Of a DNA stretch of 64,000 nucleotides, positions 38,291-47,069 are shown piece after piece. The translations under genes were made by a program, and so were the position numbers. The DNA is from Mucilaginibacter phenanthrenivorans (GTDB taxonomy: Bacteria > Bacteroidota > Bacteroidia > Sphingobacteriales > Sphingobacteriaceae), in assembly GCF_024721155.1 (NCBI RefSeq), contig NZ_JAHVAP010000008.1, forward strand, positions 310,001-374,000, written 5' to 3'. Positions within the stretch are counted from its first letter, which is position 1; each line of letters opens with the position of its first letter. The notes below the pieces were generated by a model. The model was not told the DNA's origin and did no database searches. It saw only the letters and a list, made by a program, of their open reading frames with translations.

Positions 38291-38618
38291 TTCGTTTTAA
38301 GGGCGTTCCCGGTAAAAGTCTGTTTGGTTTATTCTAAAATAAGCGAAGCGGCTTCACGTGTTAAAGCTAATATGAAGGAGGATGTTGGTAAGTTGCTGGG
38401 GGAGTGATTGGTGGATTTGGAATTGTGATAAAAAGAGCGGCTTCCTGAACGCGGGCAACAAGGCGGGAGCCTCATATCTTTGTTGAAGACAATAAAACAG
38501 GACTAAGGCAGCATTTTGAATGGAGCCTATCTTGCTGCAGCTGAAAACGCTTGCTGTAGCTGGGGTAATCTACACTTACAGCTTAATAACATACAAATTT
38601 TCGTAATTTTACAGAGAG
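38277..38618. other. Gene-free region at the left edge of the restriction island
   Basis: 342 bp with no credible coding sequence. Holds one copy of an 18-19 bp direct repeat (38272-38290) and one copy of a 33-bp repeat (38537-38569), both of which recur to the right of the restriction-modification genes. Confidence 0.5.
38537..38569. repeat. Direct repeat, left copy (GCAGCTGAAAACGCTTGC...)
   Basis: About 26 of the first 29 positions agree with 41589-41620 (core AAAACGCTTGC identical). The pair brackets the whole AT-rich island from restriction enzyme to the hypothetical protein. Confidence 0.4.
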
Positions 38619-39308
38619 ATGGACGAATTAAAGAAAAAAATAAAAAAGTTAGCTGAAACTTATTCCACCAACCTTAAAGAACGGATCGAAGGTAGAAAGG
38701 AAGAAATGAAAAGTGATGACAACTCACATTATCTAATTTATAGGGTTTTAGGAATAACTACAGAAGAGGGGAAGCTTATTGATATATATCAGAATACAGG
38801 CCGTTTTCTTTATAAATATGCTGGATCTTTTTTGGAAGAAGCAGCAACTTTATGTTTTAACTATAAGTTTCCTGAAGGTATTAAAAGTAAAGTTCAAAAC
38901 ACTTTAGGGCGACGTCCCCAAACATTTGAAATAGACTTTCTTAATAACAATGATGCATTAGAGGTCAAATGGCGTGATGCCACGACAGATGGCGATCACA
39001 TTACCAAAGAACACACCAGAGTTCAAGTAATAAAAGGACATGGTTATAAGCCGATCAGAGTTATGTTTTACTATCCACAGCGAGAGCAAGCCATTAGAAT
39101 CCAACAAACCTTAAAAACTTTATATGCGGGTGTTGATGGAGAATATTATGGCGGAGAAGAAGCATGGGATTATTTAAAGAACTACACAGGCGTTGACTTA
39201 AAGACTATCCTGACTGAAATTGCGCACGAAAGCGTACCGGTTGTGAGCAATGAATTGAGCCATGTAGTCTCTGAAATTAAGAAAAATGAATTAGATGGAG
39301 ATAAATAG
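38619..39308 (+). CDS. ApaLI-like type II restriction endonuclease
   Basis: 229 aa, the usual length of the ApaLI family. The PD-(D/E)XK nuclease core is visible as D106 in FEIDFLNNN and E115-x-K117 in ALEVKWRD, followed by the family-like ATTDGDHITKEHTRVQ (121-136). By family it should cut double-stranded DNA at GTGCAC; this sequence does occur in the window (for example 19872-19877 and 28037-28042), so the cognate methylase must protect the host. The gene is AT-rich against its neighbours, suggesting recent transfer. It overlaps the methyltransferase gene by 14 bp. Exact specificity is inferred. Confidence 0.82.
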   Translation: MDELKKKIKKLAETYSTNLKERIEGRKEEMKSDDNSHYLIYRVLGITTEEGKLIDIYQNTGRFLYKYAGSFLEEAATLCFNYKFPEGIKSKVQNTLGRRPQTFEIDFLNNNDALEVKWRDATTDGDHITKEHTRVQVIKGHGYKPIRVMFYYPQREQAIRIQQTLKTLYAGVDGEYYGGEEAWDYLKNYTGVDLKTILTEIAHESVPVVSNELSHVVSEIKKNELDGDK

Positions 39309-40506
39309 CATCATTCACGGAAATTGCGTTGATAAACTCAAAGATATAGAGACTAGCAAAGTTGATCTAGTTTACTTTGATCCGCCGTTTTTTACCCAAA
39401 AAAAGCACTCATTGTCGAATCGGGACAATTCTAAATTGTATGAGTTTTTGGATAAATATGAATCATTAGAGGAGTATTTATACCTAATTGAAAGCACGTT
39501 GAAAGAATGTAAAAGAGTGTTGAAAAACACAGGTAGTGTCTTTCTACATTGTGACAAAAATGCATCACATTACATTAGAATAGTTTTAGATAAAGTGTTT
39601 GGAAAGAGTAACTTTCAAAGTGAAATTGTCTGGGCTTACAAGCGTTGGTCAAATGCCAAAAAAGGACTTTTAAACTCCCATCAAATTATATTTTTTTATT
39701 CTAAAACTGAAGACTTTAAATTCAACACGCTATATACCAATTATTCATTAACAACAAACCTTGATCAGATTTTGCAAGATCGAGAAAAAGATGAAAATGG
39801 TAAATCTATTTACAAAAAAAATGAAACCGGCGGTGTCGTAATTGGAAAAGAAAAAAGAGGAGTTCCTTTAAGTGATGTTTGGGGAATCCCATATTTAAAT
39901 CCAAAAGCAAAAGAGAGAACTGGATATCCTACGCAAAAGCCGGTTTTATTATTACAGCAAATTATAAATATCGTTACAGATGAAGGAGATTTAGTTTTGG
40001 ATCCATTTTGTGGAAGTGGGACTACGTGTGTGGCTGCAAAATCACTAAAACGGAATTTTGTTGGAATTGACGTTTCAGTGGACGCGATTAACCTAAGTAA
40101 ATCTCGTTTAGAAGAAATGGTAATTTCTGAATCTAACTTGCTGAATAAAGGAGTAAACGAGTATTTAGAAAAAACAAATAAAGAATTATCCATTCTTCAA
40201 AACCTAAATGCTTTTCCTGTGCAAAGAAATTCGGGGATAGACGGGTTTTTAAGAGATTATTGCGATGGTATGCCGGTTCCCGTTAAAATCCAAAATGAAC
40301 ATGAGACACTTGAAGACGCCATTGAAAAACTGGAAAAAGCTTCAATTGGAAAAAATTATTCAATTAAAATTGTAATTCAGACCCGAGAAACGGGACTAAG
40401 CCGACTTTTTGGTTTTGAAACGGATATAAAAATAATACAATCACTCGAACTTCAAGCAAAAAGCATAGCGAGAACGTTACAAAGTCCCTCTAAAATAAGT
40501 GTTTAG
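39295..40506 (+). CDS. Site-specific DNA methyltransferase (beta-class N6-adenine/N4-cytosine type)
   Basis: 403 aa. Catalytic motif IV VYFDPPFF (D29) precedes the AdoMet motif I LDPFCGSGTTCVAAK (about 233-247), the order of the beta class. A target-recognition region lies between them. The C-terminal 110 residues (GIDGFLRDYCDGMPVPVKIQ and after) form an extension common in this group. Partner of the upstream endonuclease (14-bp overlap), protecting its site by modifying a base. DPPF fits N6-adenine rather than N4-cytosine, but this is not decisive. Confidence 0.9.
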   Translation: MEINSIIHGNCVDKLKDIETSKVDLVYFDPPFFTQKKHSLSNRDNSKLYEFLDKYESLEEYLYLIESTLKECKRVLKNTGSVFLHCDKNASHYIRIVLDKVFGKSNFQSEIVWAYKRWSNAKKGLLNSHQIIFFYSKTEDFKFNTLYTNYSLTTNLDQILQDREKDENGKSIYKKNETGGVVIGKEKRGVPLSDVWGIPYLNPKAKERTGYPTQKPVLLLQQIINIVTDEGDLVLDPFCGSGTTCVAAKSLKRNFVGIDVSVDAINLSKSRLEEMVISESNLLNKGVNEYLEKTNKELSILQNLNAFPVQRNSGIDGFLRDYCDGMPVPVKIQNEHETLEDAIEKLEKASIGKNYSIKIVIQTRETGLSRLFGFETDIKIIQSLELQAKSIARTLQSPSKISV

Positions 40507-40535
40507 GTAATTCATAACTTAAACAATGCGAACTT

Positions 40536-40631
40536 ATGTCTTGGGTCACGATGAAAGACAACTTATTGTTGTCCGAACCCGCCACACCAGCGCGTAAGGC
40601 CTATGGTTTTATAAGCAAAATATCTAAATAA
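40536..40631 (+). CDS. Possible 31-aa peptide or gene remnant
   Basis: ATG at 40536 opens a frame of 31 codons reading SEPATPARKAYGFISKISK at its end, an unbiased protein-like composition, with TAA at 40629. A terminator begins 3 bp after the stop. It might be the C-terminal end of a gene cut off when the restriction island arrived. No family recognised. Confidence 0.25.
   Translation: MSWVTMKDNLLLSEPATPARKAYGFISKISK
40614..40631. repeat. Direct repeat, right copy (AGCAAAATATCTAAATAA)
   Basis: Second copy of the repeat at 38272-38290, with one A fewer. It forms the last codons of the short frame at 40536-40631. Confidence 0.4.
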
Positions 40632-40633
40632 AA

Positions 40634-40672
40634 ATGCCGCATCGAAGACTATGTAGCAAGCGGCATCTTTTT
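40634..40672 (+). terminator. Rho-independent terminator
   Basis: Stem ATGCCGC (40634-40640) / GCGGCAT (40660-40666) with a 19-nt loop and CTTTTT tail. A-rich bases on the left side mean it could also work on the minus strand. Ends the restriction-modification transcript. Confidence 0.75.
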
Positions 40673-40850
40673 CATTTTGGCACGGGGCATGAGTATGCCT
40701 TTACGCTTTTATACGATGCTGCATACTTATATCGTTTCTGATACTCGAGTCTTTGGAAATAACTTTTACCTTCAATACTTGAATGTTACCGAATTATTTC
40801 AACTACGCAAATAGGTTGCGCATTAAATAGTTTTCTTTGTAGAGTAAAAA

Positions 40851-41492
40851 ATGATGGAAATGGATGAAATGACATTAAAGTTGGATAGCCTGATTGAAGA
40901 GCTGGCTACATATGAGGGAAAGTATGTAAATCTAAGCGCCGAGATAATTAGTGCTGATAACCAAAATATGTATACAATGGATCTGTTATCAACAGCAATC
41001 GCAAATAGGGCGATCCAGCTAGTCAATGGATTTTGTCTTTTAGTTAGGGACGATAACTACCTGTGTGCAATTCCATTGATTAGATTACAATTGGATAATG
41101 CGTTACGGTTCTACGCTTTTTTTCTTGTTAAAAGCAGGGATAATTTATTTAGTCATTTTAGTGACGGAAAACCTATCAATAAATATAGGGATAGTAAGAA
41201 TAACTTTCTGACAGATAATTACCTGGCAACAAATCTCGACAAATTGTTCAAAGGCGTATTGGACACTTACAAAAATACCTCTAGCCATATCCATTTAAGC
41301 GACCAACATTTATTGGCGACACGGTTACTTCGTACTGATAAGTCAAAACCGATGAGAATAGGTGTTGGCCCCAAAATAGATGCATTTTCTGTAGAACTCA
41401 AAATAAATTTCGCTTCGACAATGAATGAAGTTAGTAGGCTTGTGCTGATTATTTTGAATCAATGGAAACTTGAAAAGGAGGGCAAATCCTGA
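40851..41492 (+). CDS. Hypothetical protein, possibly DUF5677-like
   Basis: 213 aa, soluble, mostly helical. No certain family. The middle region (LCAIPLIRLQLDNALRFYAF) resembles the helices of DUF5677-type proteins, which often occur near defence genes, and SSHIHLSDQHL holds paired histidines. ATG at 40851 is used, with a second Met directly after. AT-rich like the restriction-modification pair to its left, suggesting one transferred block. Could be a defence accessory; nothing in the sequence proves it. Confidence 0.6.
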   Translation: MMEMDEMTLKLDSLIEELATYEGKYVNLSAEIISADNQNMYTMDLLSTAIANRAIQLVNGFCLLVRDDNYLCAIPLIRLQLDNALRFYAFFLVKSRDNLFSHFSDGKPINKYRDSKNNFLTDNYLATNLDKLFKGVLDTYKNTSSHIHLSDQHLLATRLLRTDKSKPMRIGVGPKIDAFSVELKINFASTMNEVSRLVLIILNQWKLEKEGKS

Positions 41493-41588
41493 TATTATAC
41501 CGTAATTTCAAAAATAGCTTGAAGTGCTGTTTAAGATGTTTAGATCTTACTCTAACCTTAACGCGGCTCACGAGATAAAAGCCTTACG

Positions 41589-41620
41589 GCAGCGAAAAAC
41601 GCTTGCGGTTGCGGGGAAAT
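41589..41620. repeat. Direct repeat, right copy (GCAGCGAAAAACGCTTGC...)
   Basis: Partner of 38537-38569, with the identical core AAAACGCTTGC. Lies 97 bp behind the hypothetical gene, at the point where base composition returns toward that of the chromosome. Confidence 0.4.
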
Positions 41621-41715
41621 TCCACCCAATTCAAAATAACCCTTACCAGATTCAAATCGGCATATCTTAACAAGGGCTTAAAACGTTTACTTTGGTCTAT
41701 ACAAATCAAAGAGCA

Positions 41716-43458
41716 ATGCGCAGTGTAGTTATAATCTTGTTTTTCTGCTTTTTAAAACTCTGCTGTTACGCGCAAAAGCCGGTAATGTATTTGGATAGCG
41801 TAAATCCGGTTATTCAGCACGATAGTCACGGCGATTCCATTCGTAAGTATTTTTCCAGTACAATTGTTAACTACAGTAATTCTCCTTCAAAGAAGAAAAA
41901 CGTAGTGATTACAGCATTTTATTCTAATAAACTGGCGGTGAACTATCGGCAGGCTTTACAAAAGATCCCGCGGTTAAAAGAATTCGGCAACCCCGGATCG
42001 CAGTTTTATGTACAATTTATTGACGGCTACGCCGGTAAATATGCGATCCCTGTTTTCGATTCATCCGGAATAATCATTACGGCTAATGGCATTAATCCGC
42101 AAAACGTTAACGAATATCAATTCAGGGTTATTGAGAATAAGCGGAAAGTAGTATTGCCCTGGACAACGCCGAAGTTATTTTGCAAGGCCTATTTGATGAC
42201 TAAAATTGCTGATCCTAATAAAATAGATGAGTTTTCGGCTTACATAGGCCAATTTAAAGAAACATATGGTAACGCGCTTACTTTTCAAATTCGCAAGATC
42301 AGTATGCCTGATAGTATTGAAACTTCAATATCAGCGTATTGGGTAAAATGGCAGCCAAGGGTTGTCGGGGTGTTCACGTTTTCCCAGCTCCCCGAATTCT
42401 TAAATATCTTTAAAAAGCAATGGACGAGTCCAATCGAAGATCCCAATCAAAGCGACTGGAGTAAGGATATTGCTTTGCTGAAACTAAAAAAAGACTTTCG
42501 ATACAATGAAAATGACCTCATCTTTTATTTAGATGATATCATTAAATCAAAAAGGATTATTGAATACAATCTTGTAAACGGAAAAGATAGTACGGGTTGG
42601 ACGGTCAATGATTTCGATTTTAATTTGGTTTGGCTCAAAAATCTGTCTCCGGGGAAATATCAGCTAAAAATACGTTATAGCGTACAGCGCAATAATATAT
42701 GTACCTATGCATTTACTGTAAAAGCTGCATGGTATCAAACTTTATGGGCTAAGGCTGCTTTAAGTTTGCTTGGTGCATTGGCTGGCGGTTTTCTTTTATT
42801 GCTATGGAGATCAAGAAAGCAAGCGGAAAAGCTAAAGGAACAAAGTACTTTAAAGCAATTGGTGCAAACCGAGCTCAAATCTATCCGGTCGCAGTTTAAT
42901 CCGCATTTTGTATTTAATGCGCTTAGCTCCATACAAGGGCTTATTACTAAAAACGACTCGCAAAATGCGTCGAAATATTTAATTGAGTTCAGCAATTTAA
43001 TGCGCGATTCATTAAAAGCCAGTGATAAAGAATTTGTAAGTATTTCTACCGAAATAAAGATCCTGGAGAACTACTTAACGCTTGAAAAGCTGCGTTTTGG
43101 GTTTGATTATCACATTAAAGTAAGCGAACAGATAGATGCCAGTGCATTTGAAATACCGGGCTTGTTTTTACAACCCCTGGTAGAGAATGCGGTAAAGCAT
43201 GGCATATCGGCCCTGCAGGAAAACGGGCAACTGACCGTAACGTTTGAGAAGTTGAATAACGATATGGTAGTCAGCGTAAACGATAATGGCAAAGGGTTCA
43301 ACGAAAATGAAAGCGCCAACGGATTTGGCCTTCAGCTTACAAAGGAGCGGATAAAGCTATTGAACCAAACACTTAACGGGCAGCAAATAGAATTTTCAGT
43401 AAAAAGGACGGATAATAAAACACAAGTTATTATCCATTTTAAAAATTGGCTTATATGA
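41716..43458 (+). CDS. LytS/YehU-type sensor histidine kinase
   Basis: 580 aa from ATG 41716, which begins a signal sequence or first TM (MRSVVIILFFCFLKLC). A TTG eight codons upstream is less likely. A large periplasmic region of no recognised fold (about 20-340) precedes a TM helix (about 345-365, ALSLLGALAGGFLLLLW) and a linker. The His_kinase domain has H397 in SQFNPHFVFNALSS. The HATPase_c part has VENAVKHG, VNDNGKGFN and GFGLQLTKERIKLL. Its product phosphorylates the LytTR regulator encoded next (4-bp overlap, ATGA). The periplasmic part may sense envelope or redox state. Confidence 0.92.
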   Translation: MRSVVIILFFCFLKLCCYAQKPVMYLDSVNPVIQHDSHGDSIRKYFSSTIVNYSNSPSKKKNVVITAFYSNKLAVNYRQALQKIPRLKEFGNPGSQFYVQFIDGYAGKYAIPVFDSSGIIITANGINPQNVNEYQFRVIENKRKVVLPWTTPKLFCKAYLMTKIADPNKIDEFSAYIGQFKETYGNALTFQIRKISMPDSIETSISAYWVKWQPRVVGVFTFSQLPEFLNIFKKQWTSPIEDPNQSDWSKDIALLKLKKDFRYNENDLIFYLDDIIKSKRIIEYNLVNGKDSTGWTVNDFDFNLVWLKNLSPGKYQLKIRYSVQRNNICTYAFTVKAAWYQTLWAKAALSLLGALAGGFLLLLWRSRKQAEKLKEQSTLKQLVQTELKSIRSQFNPHFVFNALSSIQGLITKNDSQNASKYLIEFSNLMRDSLKASDKEFVSISTEIKILENYLTLEKLRFGFDYHIKVSEQIDASAFEIPGLFLQPLVENAVKHGISALQENGQLTVTFEKLNNDMVVSVNDNGKGFNENESANGFGLQLTKERIKLLNQTLNGQQIEFSVKRTDNKTQVIIHFKNWLI

Positions 43459-44213
43459 TACGAGCGATAATTATTGATGACGAAAAAAACAATATTGAAA
43501 ATATTGTGCGCTTACTAAAAAAGCATGAACTACCTGTAACTATTGTAGGCTCGGCCACTAATGCCGATGACGGGATCAGCTTAATTACAGCAAGCAATCC
43601 AGACCTGTTGTTTTTAGATATCCAAATGCCGGATAAGAATGGCTTTGAAGTACTTAAAGCCTTGCCGCATCACCAGTTTGAGGTGGTTTTTGTTACCGCG
43701 TTTGACCAATATGGCATACAAGCCGTTAAGTTTTCGGCTATAGATTACCTGTTGAAACCAATAGATCCCGAAGAGTTAAAAGCATCCGTTAATAAGGTAG
43801 AGGCAAAGCTTAATAAAAAGAAGGCAAACCTTCAGCTTGAAAATTTGATGGCGTTTATTAAGGATACGGATGCAAAAAAGGAACACAAGCTGGCCCTGGC
43901 TTCAACTAAGGAGATCAGGTTTGTGCATACCGGCGATATCATCCGTTGCGAATCGTCAAATACTTATACCCAGTTCTTTTTATCCGATGGAAAAAATATC
44001 ATGGTATCAAAACCCATTTTTGAATACGAAGAATTATTAAGCAGCTATGACTTTATCCGGTGCCATCAATCGCATTTGGTCAATAAAAAGTTTATCAAAA
44101 GTTTGCTCAAGGAAGATTCTGGCTACCTGTTAATGGACGATAATACCCGCATCCCCATCTCCAGGAATAAAAAGGAAAATGTAATGAAGGCTCTGCATAC
44201 CATAAAAAAATAA
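43455..44213 (+). CDS. LytTR-family response regulator
   Basis: 252 aa from ATG 43455, overlapping the kinase stop; an in-frame TTG 9 bp earlier was rejected. Receiver domain with D8-D9, phospho-acceptor D55 (LLFLDIQMPDKNG) and K in LLKPIDP. LytTR DNA-binding domain from about 150 (IRFVHTGDIIRCESSNTYTQ, FIRCHQSHLVNKKFI). Activates genes on receiving phosphate from the LytS-type kinase. Eleven bp before the thioredoxin-like gene, so all three may share one transcript. Confidence 0.94.
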   Translation: MIRAIIIDDEKNNIENIVRLLKKHELPVTIVGSATNADDGISLITASNPDLLFLDIQMPDKNGFEVLKALPHHQFEVVFVTAFDQYGIQAVKFSAIDYLLKPIDPEELKASVNKVEAKLNKKKANLQLENLMAFIKDTDAKKEHKLALASTKEIRFVHTGDIIRCESSNTYTQFFLSDGKNIMVSKPIFEYEELLSSYDFIRCHQSHLVNKKFIKSLLKEDSGYLLMDDNTRIPISRNKKENVMKALHTIKK

Positions 44214-44224
44214 AAAACCATATC

Positions 44225-45751
44225 ATGAAAAATCTATTATTGATCGCACTAATGTGCTGCTGCAATTATTTAAATGCGCAAAATTCACCTCTGGTTGCTA
44301 TTGAGGATAAAAAAATGGACGCCTATCTTGCCGGCCGTAAGCCCGCAACACTTACTATCGAAATAAAAAATCTCCCTGATAGCGTTAAAAAAGTGAATAT
44401 TAAATATACCCTTGTACAATTTGGCGGAAGCCTCCAGGTTACTAAATATGCCGAAACAAATGCCGCCGGCCTGGCCAAAATAATCCTTGATCAGAATTTA
44501 CCATACCAGCAGGTATGGCTAAGCGCCGGCGATTACTTGTACGCCGGGATCTATGTTAATACCGGGCTTATTGTTACCGTTGACGCGCACAAAGTACCCA
44601 AAGACGGCGCTTATATGATAGGCGAGGGGGTAAGCTATTCTGGCAACGACGGCGAATTTAATACCGTAATGAATAAAAAGTCACTTTTTAGAAAAAACGA
44701 AAGGGAAGGTTTGTTTAATGATCTCCGTGCTTTGTGTAATTCGAGAAGGAAATATGCCGTGGATGCCTTCACCTTTAAAACCGATTCCATTTTGAAATTG
44801 GTGAAAAATATCGATAACGAATTTATCGCCGGTTTCCCTAATTATGGCTGGGCCGTTAGCAATGAAACTTTGTCTGATTTTTACGGAAATATTTGCACGG
44901 CCTATTGGAATGATATCATGCCCACCCAGGTTTTTAATGAAATAAACGCACACCATCCCTTATTTACAAGTAACGACGGCGGTTTGTTTTACAGGTACTT
45001 AGGGATCTATAGTTTGAGCAAAGGACGTTTTAAAAACGAAGAAAAACTTAGCGGTGCTATAAAAGTGTTCGACAGTTTATATACGCAGCAGCGATCTGAC
45101 TTGTTGAAATTATACCTATTGGAAACGGAAAAAGATAGTTACGCCCGGCCATACCCGGTAATCATCAATAGTATTAAAACAAGCTGGTGCAAGAAAATTG
45201 CGATAAATGAATTGACTAAAGTGAACGCAAACCAAAAAAGGATAGACAGCGTTTTTGCGCTATCAAAAAAATTAGAAGACGCAAATATTGGCACCCCGTT
45301 AATGAAGTTACCGTTTGATGCCAGCTTATATAAATTAGATACGGTAGCAAACATTGATAACTTTATACTGAGCCTAAGGTCAAAATTTCCCAATAAGGCA
45401 CTCATTATCGATTTTTGGGCCACCTGGTGTGCCCCTTGCATAGCCGATATGCCCTACAGCAAAAGCTTGCATGAGAAAAATAAGGACCTGCCTATTGAAT
45501 ATATTTACCTGTGTACCAGCAGTGGTTCGAGTATGGATTTATGGAAAAATAGGATAGGGGACCTGCAAATTCCGGGTACGCATATTTTTGTGAACGATAA
45601 AATTATATCCAGGTTGAAGACGGCTTTCAATTCAGAGGGAGGATTTCCAACTTACGTGGTTATAGATATTAACGGTAAAGTAAATCAAAAAAAGATCACG
45701 TTCATGGGCGCTTTAGACAGGGACAGTGTGAAAAAAACTGTGGGACTTTAG
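44225..45751 (+). CDS. Secreted TlpA-like thioredoxin-fold protein
   Basis: 508 aa. Signal peptide 1-18. A long N-terminal part of unknown fold (about 20-360; residues 20-125 look like a beta domain, then helical) precedes a thioredoxin domain with the redox pair C402-A-P-C405 in FWATWCAPCIADMP. Such proteins reduce or isomerise disulfides in the periplasm. Third gene of the kinase/regulator operon, 11 bp after the regulator: its expression or its product is probably part of the sensed process. Confidence 0.88.
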   Translation: MKNLLLIALMCCCNYLNAQNSPLVAIEDKKMDAYLAGRKPATLTIEIKNLPDSVKKVNIKYTLVQFGGSLQVTKYAETNAAGLAKIILDQNLPYQQVWLSAGDYLYAGIYVNTGLIVTVDAHKVPKDGAYMIGEGVSYSGNDGEFNTVMNKKSLFRKNEREGLFNDLRALCNSRRKYAVDAFTFKTDSILKLVKNIDNEFIAGFPNYGWAVSNETLSDFYGNICTAYWNDIMPTQVFNEINAHHPLFTSNDGGLFYRYLGIYSLSKGRFKNEEKLSGAIKVFDSLYTQQRSDLLKLYLLETEKDSYARPYPVIINSIKTSWCKKIAINELTKVNANQKRIDSVFALSKKLEDANIGTPLMKLPFDASLYKLDTVANIDNFILSLRSKFPNKALIIDFWATWCAPCIADMPYSKSLHEKNKDLPIEYIYLCTSSGSSMDLWKNRIGDLQIPGTHIFVNDKIISRLKTAFNSEGGFPTYVVIDINGKVNQKKITFMGALDRDSVKKTVGL

Positions 45752-45871
45752 CGGGAGAATATTTATTGGATACGTTAAGAACGCCCTCTACAAGCCTGTT
45801 CCACAAGAAAATTTTTCAGAAAGTGCAATTTTTAAACGGTGATTATTAGCTGTTCACCGATGCGTAAAATT

Positions 45872-45959
45872 AAGTAGTTGATAATGAGCGTGTTTCATAG
45901 CGTTCCGGGTGTTCCATGTGAAAAAATGGAACACCAAATTTGAATCAGGCAGAAATTAA
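45872..45959. repeat. 88-bp repeat with perfect hairpin, copy 1
   Basis: Contains GGTGTTCCAT (45908-45917) and its complement ATGGAACACC (45926-45935) around an 8-nt loop. Flanked by GTTCCG on the left and AAATTTGAA on the right. Aligns without gaps with 46069-46156. Similarity goes on for about 30 bp beyond, interrupted by an apparent 15-bp insertion in this copy. Confidence 0.75.
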
Positions 45960-46068
45960 ACATGCACACCTTAAGCAGGTCGGTTCCAAATGCAAGCTTT
46001 TTAAGAAAGAGAAAAAAATAGGTATTTTATCATGCCTGATTATCGGTCTTTATCATTGACTAAAAGTG

Positions 46069-46156
46069 AAGTATCTGATAGTGAGAATGTTTCACAGTGT
46101 TCCGGGTGTTCCATGTAAAAAAATGGAACACCAAATTTAAACCCGGAAGAAATTAA
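46069..46156. repeat. 88-bp repeat with perfect hairpin, copy 2
   Basis: GGTGTTCCAT at 46105-46114 and ATGGAACACC at 46123-46132 form the same 10-bp stem as in copy 1. The loop differs by one base; the stem is unchanged. Start-to-start distance from copy 1 is 197 bp. Confidence 0.75.
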
Positions 46157-46496
46157 GTAGGTTGTTACCAAAAACAATGGCTTAGGCGGGGAACGCTCAT
46201 TAGCTCATTAATCAACTATTAATTTTTCAATAGGTAATTTGTAAAATATTATATCCGCGTCATCCTGTTTTATTTAGAAAATTTTAGTTTAGTCGGCTAA
46301 TTCCCGCTTAGACGAGCAATTGCATTGAATCTTAAATAAACAGTGCTAAAAGTCAAGTCTTTGTATATAGTTGATAAAAAAAAGAAGATTTTTTTGAATA
46401 AGTGATAGTTTATTTCTTCTAATAATAAAACATATTCAATAAACTAATAGCTTTACGTAAAAAAATGTAATTTAGGGCATTCATCCCATATGTTTT

Positions 46497-47069
46497 ATGA
46501 CGTCATACGCACATCTTCCTGACAAAGAAGTACTACAGCAGATGGTTGATGGTGATGATATAGCGTTTACAGAAATTTATAACAGGTACTGGAAAAAACT
46601 TATACTTTTAGCGTATAGTCGTACTAAAGACAAGTTCCTGGCGGAAGAGATTATTCAGGAAGTGTTTTTAAGTCTTTGGAACAGGAAAGAGAGCCTCGTT
46701 ATAGAATCGCTGCCGGGGTATTTGGCAACTGCTATAAAATTTTCTGTATTCAAACATGTTCATAATTCAAATCGCAGATCTAAAATCATTAAAAACCTTT
46801 ACAGTACGCAGTCAGCTGACCTGCCTGAAGATATTGTACATGCCAAATTTTTACAGGAATATATTGAAGGCATAGTTGAACAGTTACCAGATAAATGCCG
46901 TATGGTTTATCTCTATAGCCGAAAGCAAGGGTTGACTAATCCCGAAATCTGCCTGGAGATGGGGATCAGTGAAAAAACAGTTGAGGCCCATTTAACTAAA
47001 GCGCTTAAGGTTCTCCGCCTTAACTTAAAAGAGTTTCTGATCTTGATTTTAATTGCAAAGCATTTTTAG
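46497..47069 (+). CDS. ECF RNA polymerase sigma factor (FecI-like)
   Basis: 190 aa. Region 2 at about 25-90 (AEEIIQEVFLSLWNRKESL), region 4 at about 130-180 with helix-turn-helix LTNPEICLEMGISEKTVEAH. The hydrophobic C-terminus (LILILIAKHF) is as in related factors. Heads the second sigma/FecR/SusC/SusD locus. The FecR gene follows after a gap of about 250 bp, longer than in the first locus. Confidence 0.93.
   Translation: MTSYAHLPDKEVLQQMVDGDDIAFTEIYNRYWKKLILLAYSRTKDKFLAEEIIQEVFLSLWNRKESLVIESLPGYLATAIKFSVFKHVHNSNRRSKIIKNLYSTQSADLPEDIVHAKFLQEYIEGIVEQLPDKCRMVYLYSRKQGLTNPEICLEMGISEKTVEAHLTKALKVLRLNLKEFLILILIAKHF

Larger units (their letters stand above)
40507..40850. other. Region between the methyltransferase and the hypothetical gene
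   Basis: 344 bp. Contains the short open frame, one direct repeat copy and the terminator listed separately. The rest is AT-rich and without a gene; a promoter for the next gene must lie at its right end but no clear consensus stands out. Confidence 0.5.
45752..46496. other. 745-bp gene-free region with duplicated hairpin repeat
   Basis: No coding frame supported. It carries two copies of an 88-bp repeat (see separate entries). The last 240 bp are very AT-rich and should hold the promoter for the following sigma gene; a weak TAATTTAG-like -7 lies near 46465. Confidence 0.6.

Noticed and set aside
40561..40610. A tRNA/tmRNA 3'-end-like string (TCCGAACCCGCCACACCA)
   Set aside because: No acceptor or T-arm partner can be found; the bases also read as part of a short coding frame.
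45872..46156. A CRISPR array from the repeated hairpin units
   Set aside because: Only two 88-bp copies with a 109-bp gap, and no cas genes; repeat and spacing are unlike a CRISPR.
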